Part shown: positions 1-9,958 of the stretch, piece after piece | Position numbering within the stretch: position 1 is the stretch's first letter | Layout: every line of letters begins with the position of its first letter | Source of the DNA: Thermomicrobiales bacterium | GTDB lineage: Bacteria; Chloroflexota; Chloroflexia; Thermomicrobiales; CADCWN01 | Direction of reading: 5' to 3' | NCBI GenBank assembly: GCA_030446685.1 | Contig: JAUJMV010000001.1 | Coordinates: 262,206 to 326,205, forward strand | Length of the DNA stretch: 64,000 nt | Made by a program: the position numbers and the translations under genes | The notes under the pieces: generated by a model | Databases searched by the model: none | What the model was told of the DNA's origin: nothing | Seen by the model: the letters and a program-made list of their open reading frames with translations, nothing else

Positions 1-1
1 G

Positions 2-667
2 GCCCGGTCGTCCCTCTTCGAGGACCCGAGCCGCCTGATGGGGGTGCGCGACTACCAGCGGGGGGACTCGCCCCGGCGGGTCCACTGGCCGGCGACCGCC
101 CGCGCCGCCCGGCTGGTGGTGAAGCAGTACCAGCCGGCGGTCGCCCGCGAGACGCTCCTCTGCCTCGACCTGGACCCCGAGGGCTACGACCCCGAGCGCC
201 GCGCCGAGGCGACCGAGCTGGCGATCGTCGCCGCCGCCTCGCTGGCCCACCACGTCAGCACCCGCGAGGGGCTGCCGGTCGGCCTGCTCACCGCGGCCCG
301 CGACCCGCTCGCCGATGGGCGCCGCGAGTTCATCCTGCCGCCCCGCGCCGGGGGGGCCGCGCTGATCGCACTGCTGGAGATCCTGGCGCGGGTCGAGGTC
401 GCGCCGGCGGAGGGGGGTGGGTTCGTCGCGCTGGTGCGCCGCGCGCGGGCGCTCTTGCCCTGGGGGGCGACGGTGATCGTCGTGACCGGCGCCACCGACC
501 CGGCGTTGCGCGAGGCGCTGCTCGGCTTGCGGCGGCACGGCTGCGCGGTCCTCCTGCTGGTGGTGGGTCCGGGGGGCGGGTCGGACGGCGCCGACACGGC
601 TGACGCCGCGGTCGCGGCGCCGGTCTGGCGCATCCGGACGGAAGCGGACCTGGAGCGGGGGCGATGA
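2..667 (+). CDS. DUF58 domain-containing protein, 5'-truncated by window edge
   Basis: Frame open from base 2; MGVRDYQRGDSPRRVHWPATARAARLVVKQY matches the DUF58 core motif (GxRxYxxGDSxRxIHW). Confidence 0.85.
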   Translation, partial: ARSSLFEDPSRLMGVRDYQRGDSPRRVHWPATARAARLVVKQYQPAVARETLLCLDLDPEGYDPERRAEATELAIVAAASLAHHVSTREGLPVGLLTAARDPLADGRREFILPPRAGGAALIALLEILARVEVAPAEGGGFVALVRRARALLPWGATVIVVTGATDPALREALLGLRRHGCAVLLLVVGPGGGSDGADTADAAVAAPVWRIRTEADLERGR

Positions 668-2200
668 GCCGGCCGTCGCGCCTGGACCTGTTCTGGCGCC
701 CGCTGCTCGTCAGCCTGCTGGTCGGCGCGGTCGTCGTCTCGCTGACCGACCTGCTCGGCCGGATTCTCCCGGGGTGGGACGGCCGCTACCTGGTGGCCTT
801 CTGCATGCTGACGGCGCTCGAGGCCGCCGCCACCTACCACCTGATCGATCGCAGCCTGCTGCGCATCTCGGGCGCGTGGCGGGTCCGTGCGATCGAGGGG
901 GTCCTCCTCTTCCTCCTGCTGCAGATCGCCGCCAACCTCGCGGAGGGGCGCGCGAACCCGCTGGCCGGCATCCCCCGCTTCGACGGGCCGATCGCGTTCG
1001 GCATGGGCCTGGTGGCCCTCTCCTGGCTCGCCGCCACGGCGACCGCGCGCGACTTCGACCGCCTCGGCGAGCCGGTCGAGCGGAGCCGCGAGTACGTGTC
1101 GCCGTTCGAGCTCCTGGCGAGCCGCTTCTTCGCCGGCGCGGCCGTGCTGGTGCTGGCCGCCGGGCTCGCCCTGGTCGATCCGCGCCAGCTCCTGAACCCC
1201 TCCCGCGCCGCGGTGCCGGGGCCGCTGCTCAACGTGCTGGCCTACTTCCTGCTCGGCATGGTCCTGCTCGGGCAGGTGCAGTACGCCGTGCTGCGGGAGC
1301 GGTGGCGGGAGCAACGCCTGGCGGTCGCCCCCAACCTCGGCGGCCGCTGGCTGCGCTACAGCCTGGCCTTCCTCGCCCTGGTCGTCCTCCTGGCGGCGAT
1401 CCTGCCGACCAGCTACACGGTCGGCCTGCTGGACCTCCTGCGGGCGGCCCTCGGCGTCGTCCTCTACGTCCTCTACATCCTGGGGCTGGCGATCGTCTTC
1501 CCGTTCGCCTGGCTCCTCTCGCTGATCCGCGGCGACGCGGGCGGCGCGGCCGCCCCCGCCTTCGAGCCCCCACCCCTGCCGGCGCCCCCGCCCGCCGCGG
1601 CGCAGGGCGATTGGGCCGGCCTGTCGCGGTCGCTCCTCTTCTGGATCGTCGTCGGGATCATCCTGGTCTACCTGGTCCGCGTCTACCTGGTCCAGCACCC
1701 GGCGGTCCTGCGGGGCCTGCGCCGCTTCCGCCCCTTCCGGCTCCTGGCGGGCATCTGGGCCGCGGTGGGGGGGCGGGCGCGCCGCTACGCCGCCGCCATC
1801 GCGCGCGCCGCCCGCGCCGCGCGCCGCCGCAGGCCGCGCCCGGCCTGCGGCGACCCTTCCGCCTGGGGACGGCCACGCCGCGCGAGCAGGTCATCTCCTA
1901 CTACCTGCGCCTCCTGCACCGCGCCGATCGGCAGGGCTTCCCGCGCGAGCGCCGGCAGACCCCCGCCGAATACCAGGCGGCGCTGGCCCCGCGGCTGCCC
2001 GAGGTGGCGGACGACCTGGCTGGTCTGACCGGCGCCTTCGTGGAGGCGCGCTACAGCCGGCACGCGGTCACGCCGGCCGAGGCGGGCCGGGCGCGCGCGG
2101 CCTGGCGGCGGCTCCAGGCGGCCCTCCGGGCGCTCCGCCGCCCGCAGGACGGCGCGAGCCGCCCCCGCCCCCCGCCGATCCCGCGTCCCCCGACGACCGT
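664..2200 (+). CDS. Multi-TM protein with C-terminal DUF4129 domain, apparent frameshift near 1800-1860; 3' end approximate
   Basis: N-terminal TM helices in the 664 frame; DUF4129-like QVISYYLRLLHRADRQGFPRERRQTPAEYQAAL continues in the 774 frame; ATGA overlap with the DUF58 gene. Confidence 0.7.
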
Positions 2201-2339
2201 TGACTGCCCGGCGCGGCGCGTGGATAGGCGCTCCAGTGGTCGGTCACAGCACGGTCTGGGGTGCGCCACGGGACTTTCTGGAACGGGTGCGTGTGGTGAC
2301 ACCCGCCAAGCCGGATGGGCGAGGAAGGATCGAAGGACA

Positions 2340-2570
2340 ATGACCTATGCGCTCTGGGATACCGAGACACGCAATCTCGTCGCCTGGTTCGACACAGAAG
2401 GCGCCGCGCTGGCGGCCGTCCGCGAGATGTTGCGCGAGGACGGGCGCGCGGCGGCGGAGACGTTGTTCCTGGGGCATGAAGACGCCGCCGGGACGCCGAC
2501 ACTGATCGCGGTCGTCGCCGCCCTGATCGAGCGCGCCGAAGCCGCGGCAGCCGCCTCCCACGGCGCCTGA
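2340..2570 (+). CDS. Small conserved hypothetical protein (MTYALWDTETRNLVAWFDTEGAALAAV...)
   Basis: ATG after GAAGGA-like RBS, 76 aa; in frame with the upstream DUF4129 frame but looks like an independent small protein. Confidence 0.6.
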   Translation: MTYALWDTETRNLVAWFDTEGAALAAVREMLREDGRAAAETLFLGHEDAAGTPTLIAVVAALIERAEAAAAASHGA

Positions 2571-2586
2571 TCTCCCGCCGGATCTT

Positions 2587-2638
2587 TTAACCTCCGGTTA
2601 ACATTCCCTTGAAGGGGCCTTAACGCTGGCGGTATAGA
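2587..2638 (+). promoter_or_regulatory. Four direct TTAAC-like boxes at exact 11-bp spacing followed by TATAGA (-10-like)
   Basis: TTAAC 2587, TTAAC 2598, TTGAA 2609, TTAAC 2620, TATAGA 2633. Confidence 0.6.
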
Positions 2639-2783
2639 CTGACCGTAGTAGACGGGGCGCGCCCCACCGGGTTCGATCAGGCCCTCGCCTATCTCCGCCG
2701 CGCGTCGTCTGCATCGGGCTGTGGTGCCGGCCCGCCCATCCCTCTCCCACCCCACTCTCTCCCTACAGGTACCACCCTCCCCA

Positions 2784-2803
2784 AGGCCCCGCTCAGGCGG
2801 GGC
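2784..2803 (+). terminator. Stem-loop GGCCCCGC-TCAG-GCGGGGCC followed by TCCTCCTT
   Basis: Perfect 8-bp stem with pyrimidine tail on + strand. Confidence 0.45.
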
Positions 2804-3359
2804 CTCCTCCTTGCCCGCGGTCGCGGCCGCTTCCGCCCCGCCAGCGCGCCAGCGTGCTGGCGAGCTGACCCTGATGCTCGCGCAGGTGGCCGGCCGCGCG
2901 CGGCCTGACGCGCTCGCGGAGCGTCGTGGTCATCGCGGGCGGTTCGCCCGGCTGCTGGTCCAGGAAGACGAAGGGCCGGTCGAGTTCCTCCGGCGTGAGC
3001 CCCTCGAGGGCGGCCAGCAGGCGCCGGTGGGCGCGCTCGAAGGCCTCGCGCGCGGCCGGCGCGGTGGCGCAGCGGGCGACCTCGGCCTCCGTGGCCCGCG
3101 CCCGGCAGCAGGCGCTCGAAGTCGAGTTGGACCGCGCGAACCCGCCCTCACGCGCGCCCTCGATGATCGCCAGGTAGAAGTCGGTCGCCGCCGCGACGTG
3201 GCCGATGATTTGCCGCGGCGACCACTCCCCGCCGCCCGGCCGCCAGTCGAGCGCCCCGTCCGGGATCGCGCCGATGGCGGCGGCGATCGCCTCGCCCGCC
3301 CCGCCCAACTCCGCCGTGGTTGCCGTTGCCATGCCAGGCACCCCTCCCCCATCCTCCAT
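2793..3359 (-). CDS. DinB-family protein
   Basis: DWRPGGGEWSPRQIIGHVAAATDFYLAIIEGA and H-rich C-terminus (HLREHQGQLAST) typical of DinB. Confidence 0.65.
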   Translation of the reverse strand: MEDGGGVPGMATATTAELGGAGEAIAAAIGAIPDGALDWRPGGGEWSPRQIIGHVAAATDFYLAIIEGAREGGFARSNSTSSACCRARATEAEVARCATAPAAREAFERAHRRLLAALEGLTPEELDRPFVFLDQQPGEPPAMTTTLRERVRPRAAGHLREHQGQLASTLARWRGGSGRDRGQGGGPA

Positions 3360-3531
3360 GGCCGGGGCAGTCCCCGGCTCTCCCCGGCCGCCCCGTCGCG
3401 TCCTCTCGCCGCAGGATACCCCACACCGAGGGAGTTCGCCGGCGGGGTGCGGACGAACACGACGCGGGCGCCGGTCTGGCGCCCGCGCCCGTTCATCCCG
3501 TCCGGAGGTTGTGGCGGAGTCCGCCGGCGGC

Positions 3532-4043
3532 TCAGTCCGCCTCGGCGACCGCGCGGCGCACGGTGTCGCGGCTGACCTCGCGGCGCGCGATCCGCTTCAT
3601 CGACTGGTCGCCGGCCTGCTCGCGCAGGTAGCGGCGGAAGCGCGCGGTCGCGCGCCGCCGCCAGCCGCAGATGTCGTCGGGCTCGGTGAAGACCTTGTCG
3701 CACTCGCGGCAGCGGAAGCGCCGCCGGTTGAGGAGGAGGACGACCCGCTTGCCGTCGGCCCCGAGGTCCTGCTTCTGCTGCAAGCGGCGCTCGTGGACCG
3801 CCGACGTGCTGGCCCCGCAACTCGGGCAGACCGCCGAGGTCCGGCGCGAGACGACCTCGACCAGCAGGACTTCGCCCTCCTGGCGCTGGCTCAGGATCGT
3901 GAGCTGGCTCAGCCCGTTCGGCCAGAGCGCCTCGCCATCGAGCGGCTGGGCGGCCGGGCGGGGCGTGGGTCCGGTCTTCGCGGGCGGCGCGGGAGGGGCG
4001 ACGGAACGGTCGGCCTGATTCGATCGCGTTGCAGCAGTGCCAT
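3532..4043 (-). CDS. ISL3-transposase-like zinc-ribbon/HTH protein, truncated, with probable N-terminal frameshift
   Basis: CPSCGASTSAVHERRLQQKQDL...RRFRCRECDKVFTEPDDICGWRRR; ATG at 4043 with AAGGAGG upstream; stop before any catalytic domain. Confidence 0.5.
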
Positions 4044-4158
4044 CCGCGGGTTCCTCCTTGTGTGTCGGCGTGTGTCGACGTTCCGCGAGCAGCCGTTCCG
4101 CTCCACCCCGGAGCCGGCCGGCGGGCTTGCTCGCTGGCGTCTCCTGACCGCGCCTGTA

Positions 4159-4212
4159 GAATACGGTGGCTGTGTTAACCCGACGTTAAGCGATCTTTAG
4201 GGTGACGTTAAA
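4159..4212 (-). promoter_or_regulatory. Second array of four TTAA-type boxes at 11-bp spacing with TATTCT on the - strand
   Basis: + strand TTAAC 4175, TTAAG 4186, TTAGG 4197, TTAAA 4208; - strand TATTCT at 4164-4159. Confidence 0.5.
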
Positions 4213-4783
4213 TCGTGATCGTCCGCGCGAGATTGACACCCGGCGGCCAGGGGTGCGCGCGGGAGGCGCCTGGGCGGCGCGTGCGCGATCGGAGGGATCT
4301 GATGACCGGTGCCGATGGACCCCGCGGATCGCGCGCGTCCGGCGATTCCGTCGTCGCGGCGAGGACGGTGTCGTTGCGCGACCCCGGCTGCGCCGAGGCC
4401 GTCGCCGCCTTGCTCGGGGCCACGCTGGGGGAAGCCCCGTTCCGGCACATCCGCGCCTGCTGCTGCGCAACCGCGCGCTCGGGGCGGAGGTGCTCGATCT
4501 CTGGCCGGCGCTGGCGCGGGTTGATGTGGCGGTCGGCGACTGCTTCTTCGTCTTCACCGGCGTCGCCGAGGTGCTGCTGCTCCCCGGCGTCGAAGTCCTT
4601 TTCCGCCGCGCCGCGCCGCGAGGCTTCCTCTTCGTCACCGTCGCCGGCGCGGTCGCCCTCGTCGTAGCCCGCGGCGAGGAAACGCCGAGCGCTCCTTCCC
4701 CGTGCCGCCATGCCTCCGGGTAACCACACCGCGGTGCGGTCGAGGAAGCTTCGGTAAGGCGACGGCTGGCGTCGTCCGGCGCC

Positions 4784-4829
4784 CGCTGTCACGTTCATCG
4801 GTAGGTAGGCCGCCTTTCTGGCTCTCCCG
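4784..4829. repeat. Outer left inverted repeat (pairs with 6808-6852)
   Basis: CGCTGTCACGTTCATCGGTAGGT(A)GGCCGCCTTTCTGGCTCTCCCG; matches the right arm with one indel. Confidence 0.85.
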
Positions 4830-4952
4830 ACCTTTTGGTGATCCGGCCGGCATCACCTCCGAAAGTGGGGCACGGGGCCACCGATCGGGCTGAGAAGGGC
4901 CTTTCAGACGCATTCCGCGCCACTTTCCGAGGGGTCCGCAAAAGGTCGGGAG
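4820..4952. mobile_element. MITE-like small element, left of the ISL3 copy
   Basis: CTCCCGACCTTTTG ... CAAAAGGTCGGGAG terminal inverted repeats. Confidence 0.5.
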
Positions 4953-6656
4953 GGCTCTTGGCCACTTTGCGTGACGCCTGCTCGCCGGTTCAGGCTGCCC
5001 ACAGCACTCGCTGGCGCAGCAGATCCAGCTTCGCCCGGCCATACATCGACTGCTTCACCAGCTTCAGCCGCGTGATGTGGCCCTCGACCGGCCCGGTGCT
5101 CACGGGAGTCCCAATGCCGCGGCTCACCGCCGCCTCATCGTGCTGGATGCCCGTCGCCAAGCGCTGCAGCTCTGACGGCTGTTCAGCGCGCTCCAGCCAG
5201 ATGTCGAATTGCTCGACGGTCCGCTCTCGACCATCTGCGCGCTCGGCCAGCGCGGCGAGCGCGGCGATAGTGCCATCTGGCGCAGAGCTGCGTCAGCACC
5301 TGCTGCTCGGCCGCAGTACGCTCGTCTGGCGGCCGGATCAGCAGGAAGGAGAGCCGCCGCGCTGTCGGTGCTGGTGCTGGTGCGGCCGACTCGCGCTTGG
5401 GCGGCCCGACGGCGGATCGGCCGGCCCCGACGCAGGGGCGCAAGGAAGCCGGCGACGACACCATAGGCGCCGCTGTAGCCCCGCGCCCGTACCTCTCGCC
5501 GCAGGTGGGTGGCGTTGTGGCAGCCCTCGCCCCAGCGCCGCAGCAGGTAGTCGTGGTAGGGGCGAGGGCGCTGGTGTCCGGTGCGGCGCTTGCGCTCAGG
5601 GAAGGCCCCAGCCGCCAGCCACCGACAGGCGGTGCGCCGACCGATGCCCGCCCGCCGGGCGCTTCCTGCCGGCGCGCGGCCCGCAGGCGGTGGTACTGGT
5701 CAAGGCCTCGTCGCGCCGCGTGAGCCGACCGCGTCAGCGCGGCGCCCCGACGGGGTAGCGCAAGAGATGGGCTCTGGGCCGGCGACTCCTCCGGTGCCAG
5801 CGGCGCGTTCGACCGTCGGCAGGCGGCGATCATGCTGCCCCAGCTCCACTTCGACCGCCTGCCGCACGTTCGCCAGCACGTGCCAGCGTCGGCGACTTGG
5901 GTCGCCGGGTGCGCTTGAGCCGCCCCGGCGGCGTAGCCCTCAGCCCGGTCACGCGCGGTGACCCTGACGGACGGACGCTCGGCCAGCCACGCGGTGACCG
6001 CCTGGGACGACCGATCGGGCAAGAGGGCGATCGGGCGCCGGCGCTCCAGGTCCACGGGCGCCGTACCCGCCCCTTGCGTTGCGCCCAGTCATCCACGCCG
6101 ACGACGGTGGGCGGCGGGACAGTGGGGGGCGGCAGGCGCCGCAGGCGGCGGAGGACGCGTGTTGCGGCTGGTGGGCGGCCCTGCCGGGTGAGGAGCCGAG
6201 CGCCCGCTCCGCCGAGGGCGAGCCCGGTGTCGCCTGGGCGTGGGCCAGCCGAGGCGTGGCGCGGGCATAGGGTGGGGCGACAGCGGGCAGGCGTTCGGTG
6301 AAGGTGCGCCGCTGGCAGGACGGTCGATCCCAGAAGAATCGGCGCACGTGCAGGTGGAGTCGCACCGGCGTGCTGGCCCAGGGCAGGTCGGCCAGGGTGC
6401 GGCGATAGCCGCTGTGCACGCGCGTCGCCGGGTGGGCACATGCGGGGCAGGCGGCCGCCGGGGCGGTCGCCGCCAGCACCACGCAGGCATCCCCGTCGAT
6501 CGCAGCCGCAGGTGCTCCGATGGTGGAGGAGGCCGGGCGGCAAGTCGGTCAGCATAGTGGTCGAAGCCTTTTTCGGATAGGCGGGCAACGCTCCATACTG
6601 CGGTTATAGCGCACGTCCAGGCGAGGGCACCAAATCACGCAAAGTGGCCAAGAGCC
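4953..6656 (-). mobile_element. ISL3-family insertion sequence
   Basis: Perfect 22-bp TIR GGCTCTTGGCCACTTTGCGTGA (4953-4974 / 6635-6656) around a degenerate ISL3 transposase. Confidence 0.85.
4990..6556 (-). pseudogene. ISL3-family transposase with multiple frameshifts
   Basis: Pieces in three frames: ACPACAHPATRVHSGYRRTLADLPW; VVGVDDWAQRKG; DLERRRPIALLPDRSSQAVTAWLAERPSVRVTARDRAEGYA; C-terminus ITRLKLVKQSMYGRAKLDLLRQRVL. Confidence 0.85.
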
Positions 6657-6816
6657 GCTCTCCCGCAAAGTTGGTGCTTCAGGTGCCGAAGGAGGGACGA
6701 CACCCCCGGAAACGGCCCCATGTCGGCCTCTTCGGCGCTGATCTGCGGCGATTCCCGGTCCGCTGGCCCCACCTTCCGGGCGATGTTCAGCCGAAGCACC
6801 AACTTTGCGGGAGAGC
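6657..6816. mobile_element. MITE-like small element, right of the ISL3 copy
   Basis: Perfect 24-bp inverted repeat GCTCTCCCGCAAAGTTGGTGCTTC (6657-6680 / 6793-6816). Confidence 0.6.
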
Positions 6817-6852
6817 CAGAAAGGCGGCCACCTACCGATGAACGTGACAGCG
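6808..6852. repeat. Outer right inverted repeat (pairs with 4784-4829)
   Basis: Reverse complement of the left arm with one indel. Confidence 0.85.
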
Positions 6853-7113
6853 CCCGCCGCGTTCGCCCGCGCGTGGTCGCGTTCTCGCGTTGCCGGCCGC
6901 CGCTCGCGCCGCTATCCGGCATCGCCGGGACGGCGGCGCAGGGCGGCACGACCATTGCAGAAGGGGCGGCGGCGCACTACACTTTCCATAGTGAACGTTC
7001 CACCGTGACACAGTGCAGTGGCCGGGGGCGGCGCCGATCGCCGGAAGCATACGCCGCGCGGCCCCGCTTGCGGCTCCGATCGGGCGAACGCTGGCGAGGC
7101 GCAGGGAGGGCGG

Positions 7114-8727
7114 ATGAACAGGATCGTCGAGCGCGGCCCGGCGCGATCCGCCCAGTCGCGGATCCGGCCCGCGCGGCTCGGCCGGTTCTTCTGGGAAGTC
7201 CTCTGGCTGCCCTTCTGGCTCGGCAGCACCCTGCCGCCCCCGGCGCTGCCCGGACGGCGCGAGCGCGCCATCCTGCCGGGCGAGCGCACGCCGCGCATCC
7301 TGCGCCAGCTCGACGAACTGCGCGGGATTATCTGGCGGCAGCGCGCCGGCATCCTCGCCTTCCGCACGATCTGGCTCGCCTTCCTCGTCCTCGACGCCTG
7401 GCTGGCCCTCCGCGTCGTCGCCGGCCAGCGGGTGAGCCCCTGGCCCTTCGTCGCGCTCTTCCTGGCGCTCTTCCCGCTCGGGGTGACCGCGATCGCCCTC
7501 GCGCGGCCCTCGCGCGGCCAGCTCGCGCGCACGCTCGACCGCTCGTTCGGCCTGCGGGAGCGCGTCTCGACCGCGCTGGAGGAGGCCCACGGCCGCCGCC
7601 TCACCGGCCTGCGCGCGCTCCAGGTCGTCGACGCCACCCGCGTGACCGGCCACGTCGGCAAGGCCCGCGCCTTCGAGCGGCGCCTCCCCGTCCGCGAGAT
7701 CCTCCCCGCCCTCGCCGCCGTCCTCGCCTGCGCCGCCCTCCTGCTGGCGCTCCTCTTCCAGCTCGTCGCGCCGCCTCGGGCGGATGGCGGCGGCGCGCCC
7801 GACCAAACCACGCCGCCGGGCGCGGCGGGGGTGCCGGGCGTCGGCCCCATGCCGGGCGGTGCCCCCGCCGCGAACGGGCGCGGGGAGCAGCAGGGCGCGG
7901 CCGGGGCACCAGACGGGGCGGGCGCGGGGTCCGGCCAGAGCGGCCAGTCGGGCCGGGGCGCGCCCGCCAGCGGCCCGTCCGCGCAGGGGCAGCGCGACCT
8001 CGACGCCGTCTCCGGCGCGCTCCGCGACCACGCCGCCACGCGTGACGCGGCGGATCGCCTCCAGGCCGGCGACTACCGGGGCGCGGCGGACGCGCTCCGC
8101 GAGGCCGGGCGCGACGCCGGACAGTTGTCGTCGGACACCCGGCGCGGGCTGGCCGGCGACCTCCGCGACGCCGCCGGCCAGGTCGGCGACCAGCAACTCC
8201 AGCGCGACCTCAACGACACCGCCAGCGCGCTCGAAGGGCGCGACGCCGGGGCGGCCCAGTCCGGCTTCGACCGCGTCGCGTCCGACATCGAGCGGGCGGG
8301 GCAGGGGCAGCCCCCGGACGGGCAGGCCGGCCCGCCCGCCCCGCCGCAGGGTGGCGGCCAGGGGCAGGGCGGCCAGCAGCCCCCGTCTGGCGGGGCGGGC
8401 GCTGGCGGCGGCACAGGCGCCGGCCAGGGGTTGCCGGGCGACCAACGCCAGGGTCCGTCCTACGGGCAGAACACGCCGCCACTCGGCGCGGACGGCCAGC
8501 CGGTCGAGTTGCCGCGGGGGGATGGGCGCGGCCCGCTGATCCCGAGCCAGGCGCAGGGCGGGTCGGGGGGCGGCCCCGCCGAGCCTGGCAGTGCGACCAC
8601 CGGCGGCGGGCAGTTGCGGCAGGGCGCCGTCGGCGAATCCGGCCCGGACGCCAACCGCGTGCCGCTCGACCAGCGCGGCGCGGTCGAACGCTACTTCACC
8701 CCGCGCTCCGACGAGCAGGAACCGTAG
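7114..8727 (+). CDS. Membrane protein with long Gly/Gln/Pro-rich region (copy 1)
   Basis: Two N-terminal TM pairs, low-complexity tail, C-terminal NRVPLDQRGAVERYFTP shared with the 14880-16522 paralogue. Confidence 0.8.
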   Translation: MNRIVERGPARSAQSRIRPARLGRFFWEVLWLPFWLGSTLPPPALPGRRERAILPGERTPRILRQLDELRGIIWRQRAGILAFRTIWLAFLVLDAWLALRVVAGQRVSPWPFVALFLALFPLGVTAIALARPSRGQLARTLDRSFGLRERVSTALEEAHGRRLTGLRALQVVDATRVTGHVGKARAFERRLPVREILPALAAVLACAALLLALLFQLVAPPRADGGGAPDQTTPPGAAGVPGVGPMPGGAPAANGRGEQQGAAGAPDGAGAGSGQSGQSGRGAPASGPSAQGQRDLDAVSGALRDHAATRDAADRLQAGDYRGAADALREAGRDAGQLSSDTRRGLAGDLRDAAGQVGDQQLQRDLNDTASALEGRDAGAAQSGFDRVASDIERAGQGQPPDGQAGPPAPPQGGGQGQGGQQPPSGGAGAGGGTGAGQGLPGDQRQGPSYGQNTPPLGADGQPVELPRGDGRGPLIPSQAQGGSGGGPAEPGSATTGGGQLRQGAVGESGPDANRVPLDQRGAVERYFTPRSDEQEP

Positions 8728-8738
8728 GCGACGTGGCA

Positions 8739-8941
8739 ACCGCCGCCGGTTGAAACCCGCGGCGCGCTGGCAACGCGGTGCCACGGACGCACCCTGAAGG
8801 GTGCAAAACCGCCATAGCCGGCCAGGGCAGAGTCCTGGCCCTGTGTCAATCAGACGAGCCGGGCGCACCAATCGCCCCAGCCCGCGCAGGCGGGCTTCGT
8901 GGCCGCAGGCCCGCGAGACGCCGGTTTCAACCGGCGGCGGT
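8739..8941. repeat. Intergenic MITE-like repeat with 19-bp inverted ends
   Basis: ACCGCCGCCGGTTGAAACC (8739-8757) / GGTTTCAACCGGCGGCGGT (8923-8941); internal CAGCCCGCGCAGGCGGGCTTCGTGGCCG. Confidence 0.7.
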
Positions 8942-8980
8942 ACGGGCGATGATCGATCGGCGGGAGCGGAGGGGTAAGGG

Positions 8981-9958
8981 ATGATCTTCTCGCGGCAGGC
9001 ACTTTCCCGGCGGCGCGAGCCGCCGCCCGAGGAGCCCCTGTTCGACGCCGCCTTCCGGCGGCGCCTCGAACAGTTGGCGATCCGCACCCGGCAGGTCCTC
9101 GCCTGGCAGACCGTCGGCGAGCACCGCAGCCCGCGGCGCTCCCCCTCGCGCGAGTTCGTCGACTTCCGCGCGTACAGCCAGGGCGAGGATTTGCGCTACC
9201 TCGACTGGAACACCTACGCCCGCCTCGGCGAGCTGGTCACGCGCCTCGGCGAGATCAGCACCGAGCTGACCGTCCACATCCTGCTCGACACCAGCGCCTC
9301 GATGAACTGGGGCGACCCGAACAAGTTGCGCTACGCCAAGCGGCTCGCCGCCGCCCTCGGCTACATCACCCTCTGGCACTTCGACCGCCTGGTCGTCGCC
9401 CCGTTCGACACCGGCCTCGGCGAAGCCTTCGGGCCGCGCCAGGGGCGCGGGGCGATCGCGCCCCTCTTCACCTACCTCGACGGGCTGCCGAGCGGCGGGA
9501 GCACCGGCCTGGAGCGGGTGCTGGCGACCTACGCCCAGCGCCAGCAGCGCCGCGCCGTCCTCCTGCTGGTCTCCGATCTCCTCTCCGGCGAGATCGCCCC
9601 CGCCCTGCGCCCCTTCCTCGAACGGGGCTGGGAGGTGATCGTCTTCCACACGCTCGATCCCCAGGAGGTCGAGCCGACCTACATCGGCGACCTGCGGCTG
9701 GAGGACATCGAAGGGGCGGGCGCGGCCGCCAACCTCCGCGTCGTGCCGGACGAGGAGGCGCTGGCGGCCTACCGGGCGTCGTTCGACGGCTGGCTCGGCG
9801 AGGTGGAGGACTACTGCCGGGGCCACCGGATCGGCTACCTGCGCGTCCTCACCGCCTGGCCCTTCGAGTCGCTGGTCCTCCGCTTCCTCCTGGAAGGCGG
9901 CTTCCTCGGCCCGCGCAGCGACCGCGGGACCAACGCGCGGATGATGGTGCGCTCATGA
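8981..9958 (+). CDS. DUF58 domain-containing protein
   Basis: EFVDFRAYSQGEDLRYLDWNTYARLGELVTR...LLDTSASM. Confidence 0.9.
   Translation: MIFSRQALSRRREPPPEEPLFDAAFRRRLEQLAIRTRQVLAWQTVGEHRSPRRSPSREFVDFRAYSQGEDLRYLDWNTYARLGELVTRLGEISTELTVHILLDTSASMNWGDPNKLRYAKRLAAALGYITLWHFDRLVVAPFDTGLGEAFGPRQGRGAIAPLFTYLDGLPSGGSTGLERVLATYAQRQQRRAVLLLVSDLLSGEIAPALRPFLERGWEVIVFHTLDPQEVEPTYIGDLRLEDIEGAGAAANLRVVPDEEALAAYRASFDGWLGEVEDYCRGHRIGYLRVLTAWPFESLVLRFLLEGGFLGPRSDRGTNARMMVRS

Noticed and set aside
774-2570. Single 598-aa protein joining the DUF4129 frame and MTYALWDTETRN
   Set aside because: Early part is out-of-frame translation; the small protein has its own RBS and start.
4186-4798. Coding genes on either strand between 4.2 and 4.8 kb
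   Set aside because: Plausible peptide pieces (ALLGATLGEAPFRHIRA; LLRNRALGAEVLDLWPALARVDVAVGDCFFVFTGVAEVLLLPGVEVLF) lie in different frames with no recognisable family; not supportable as a gene.
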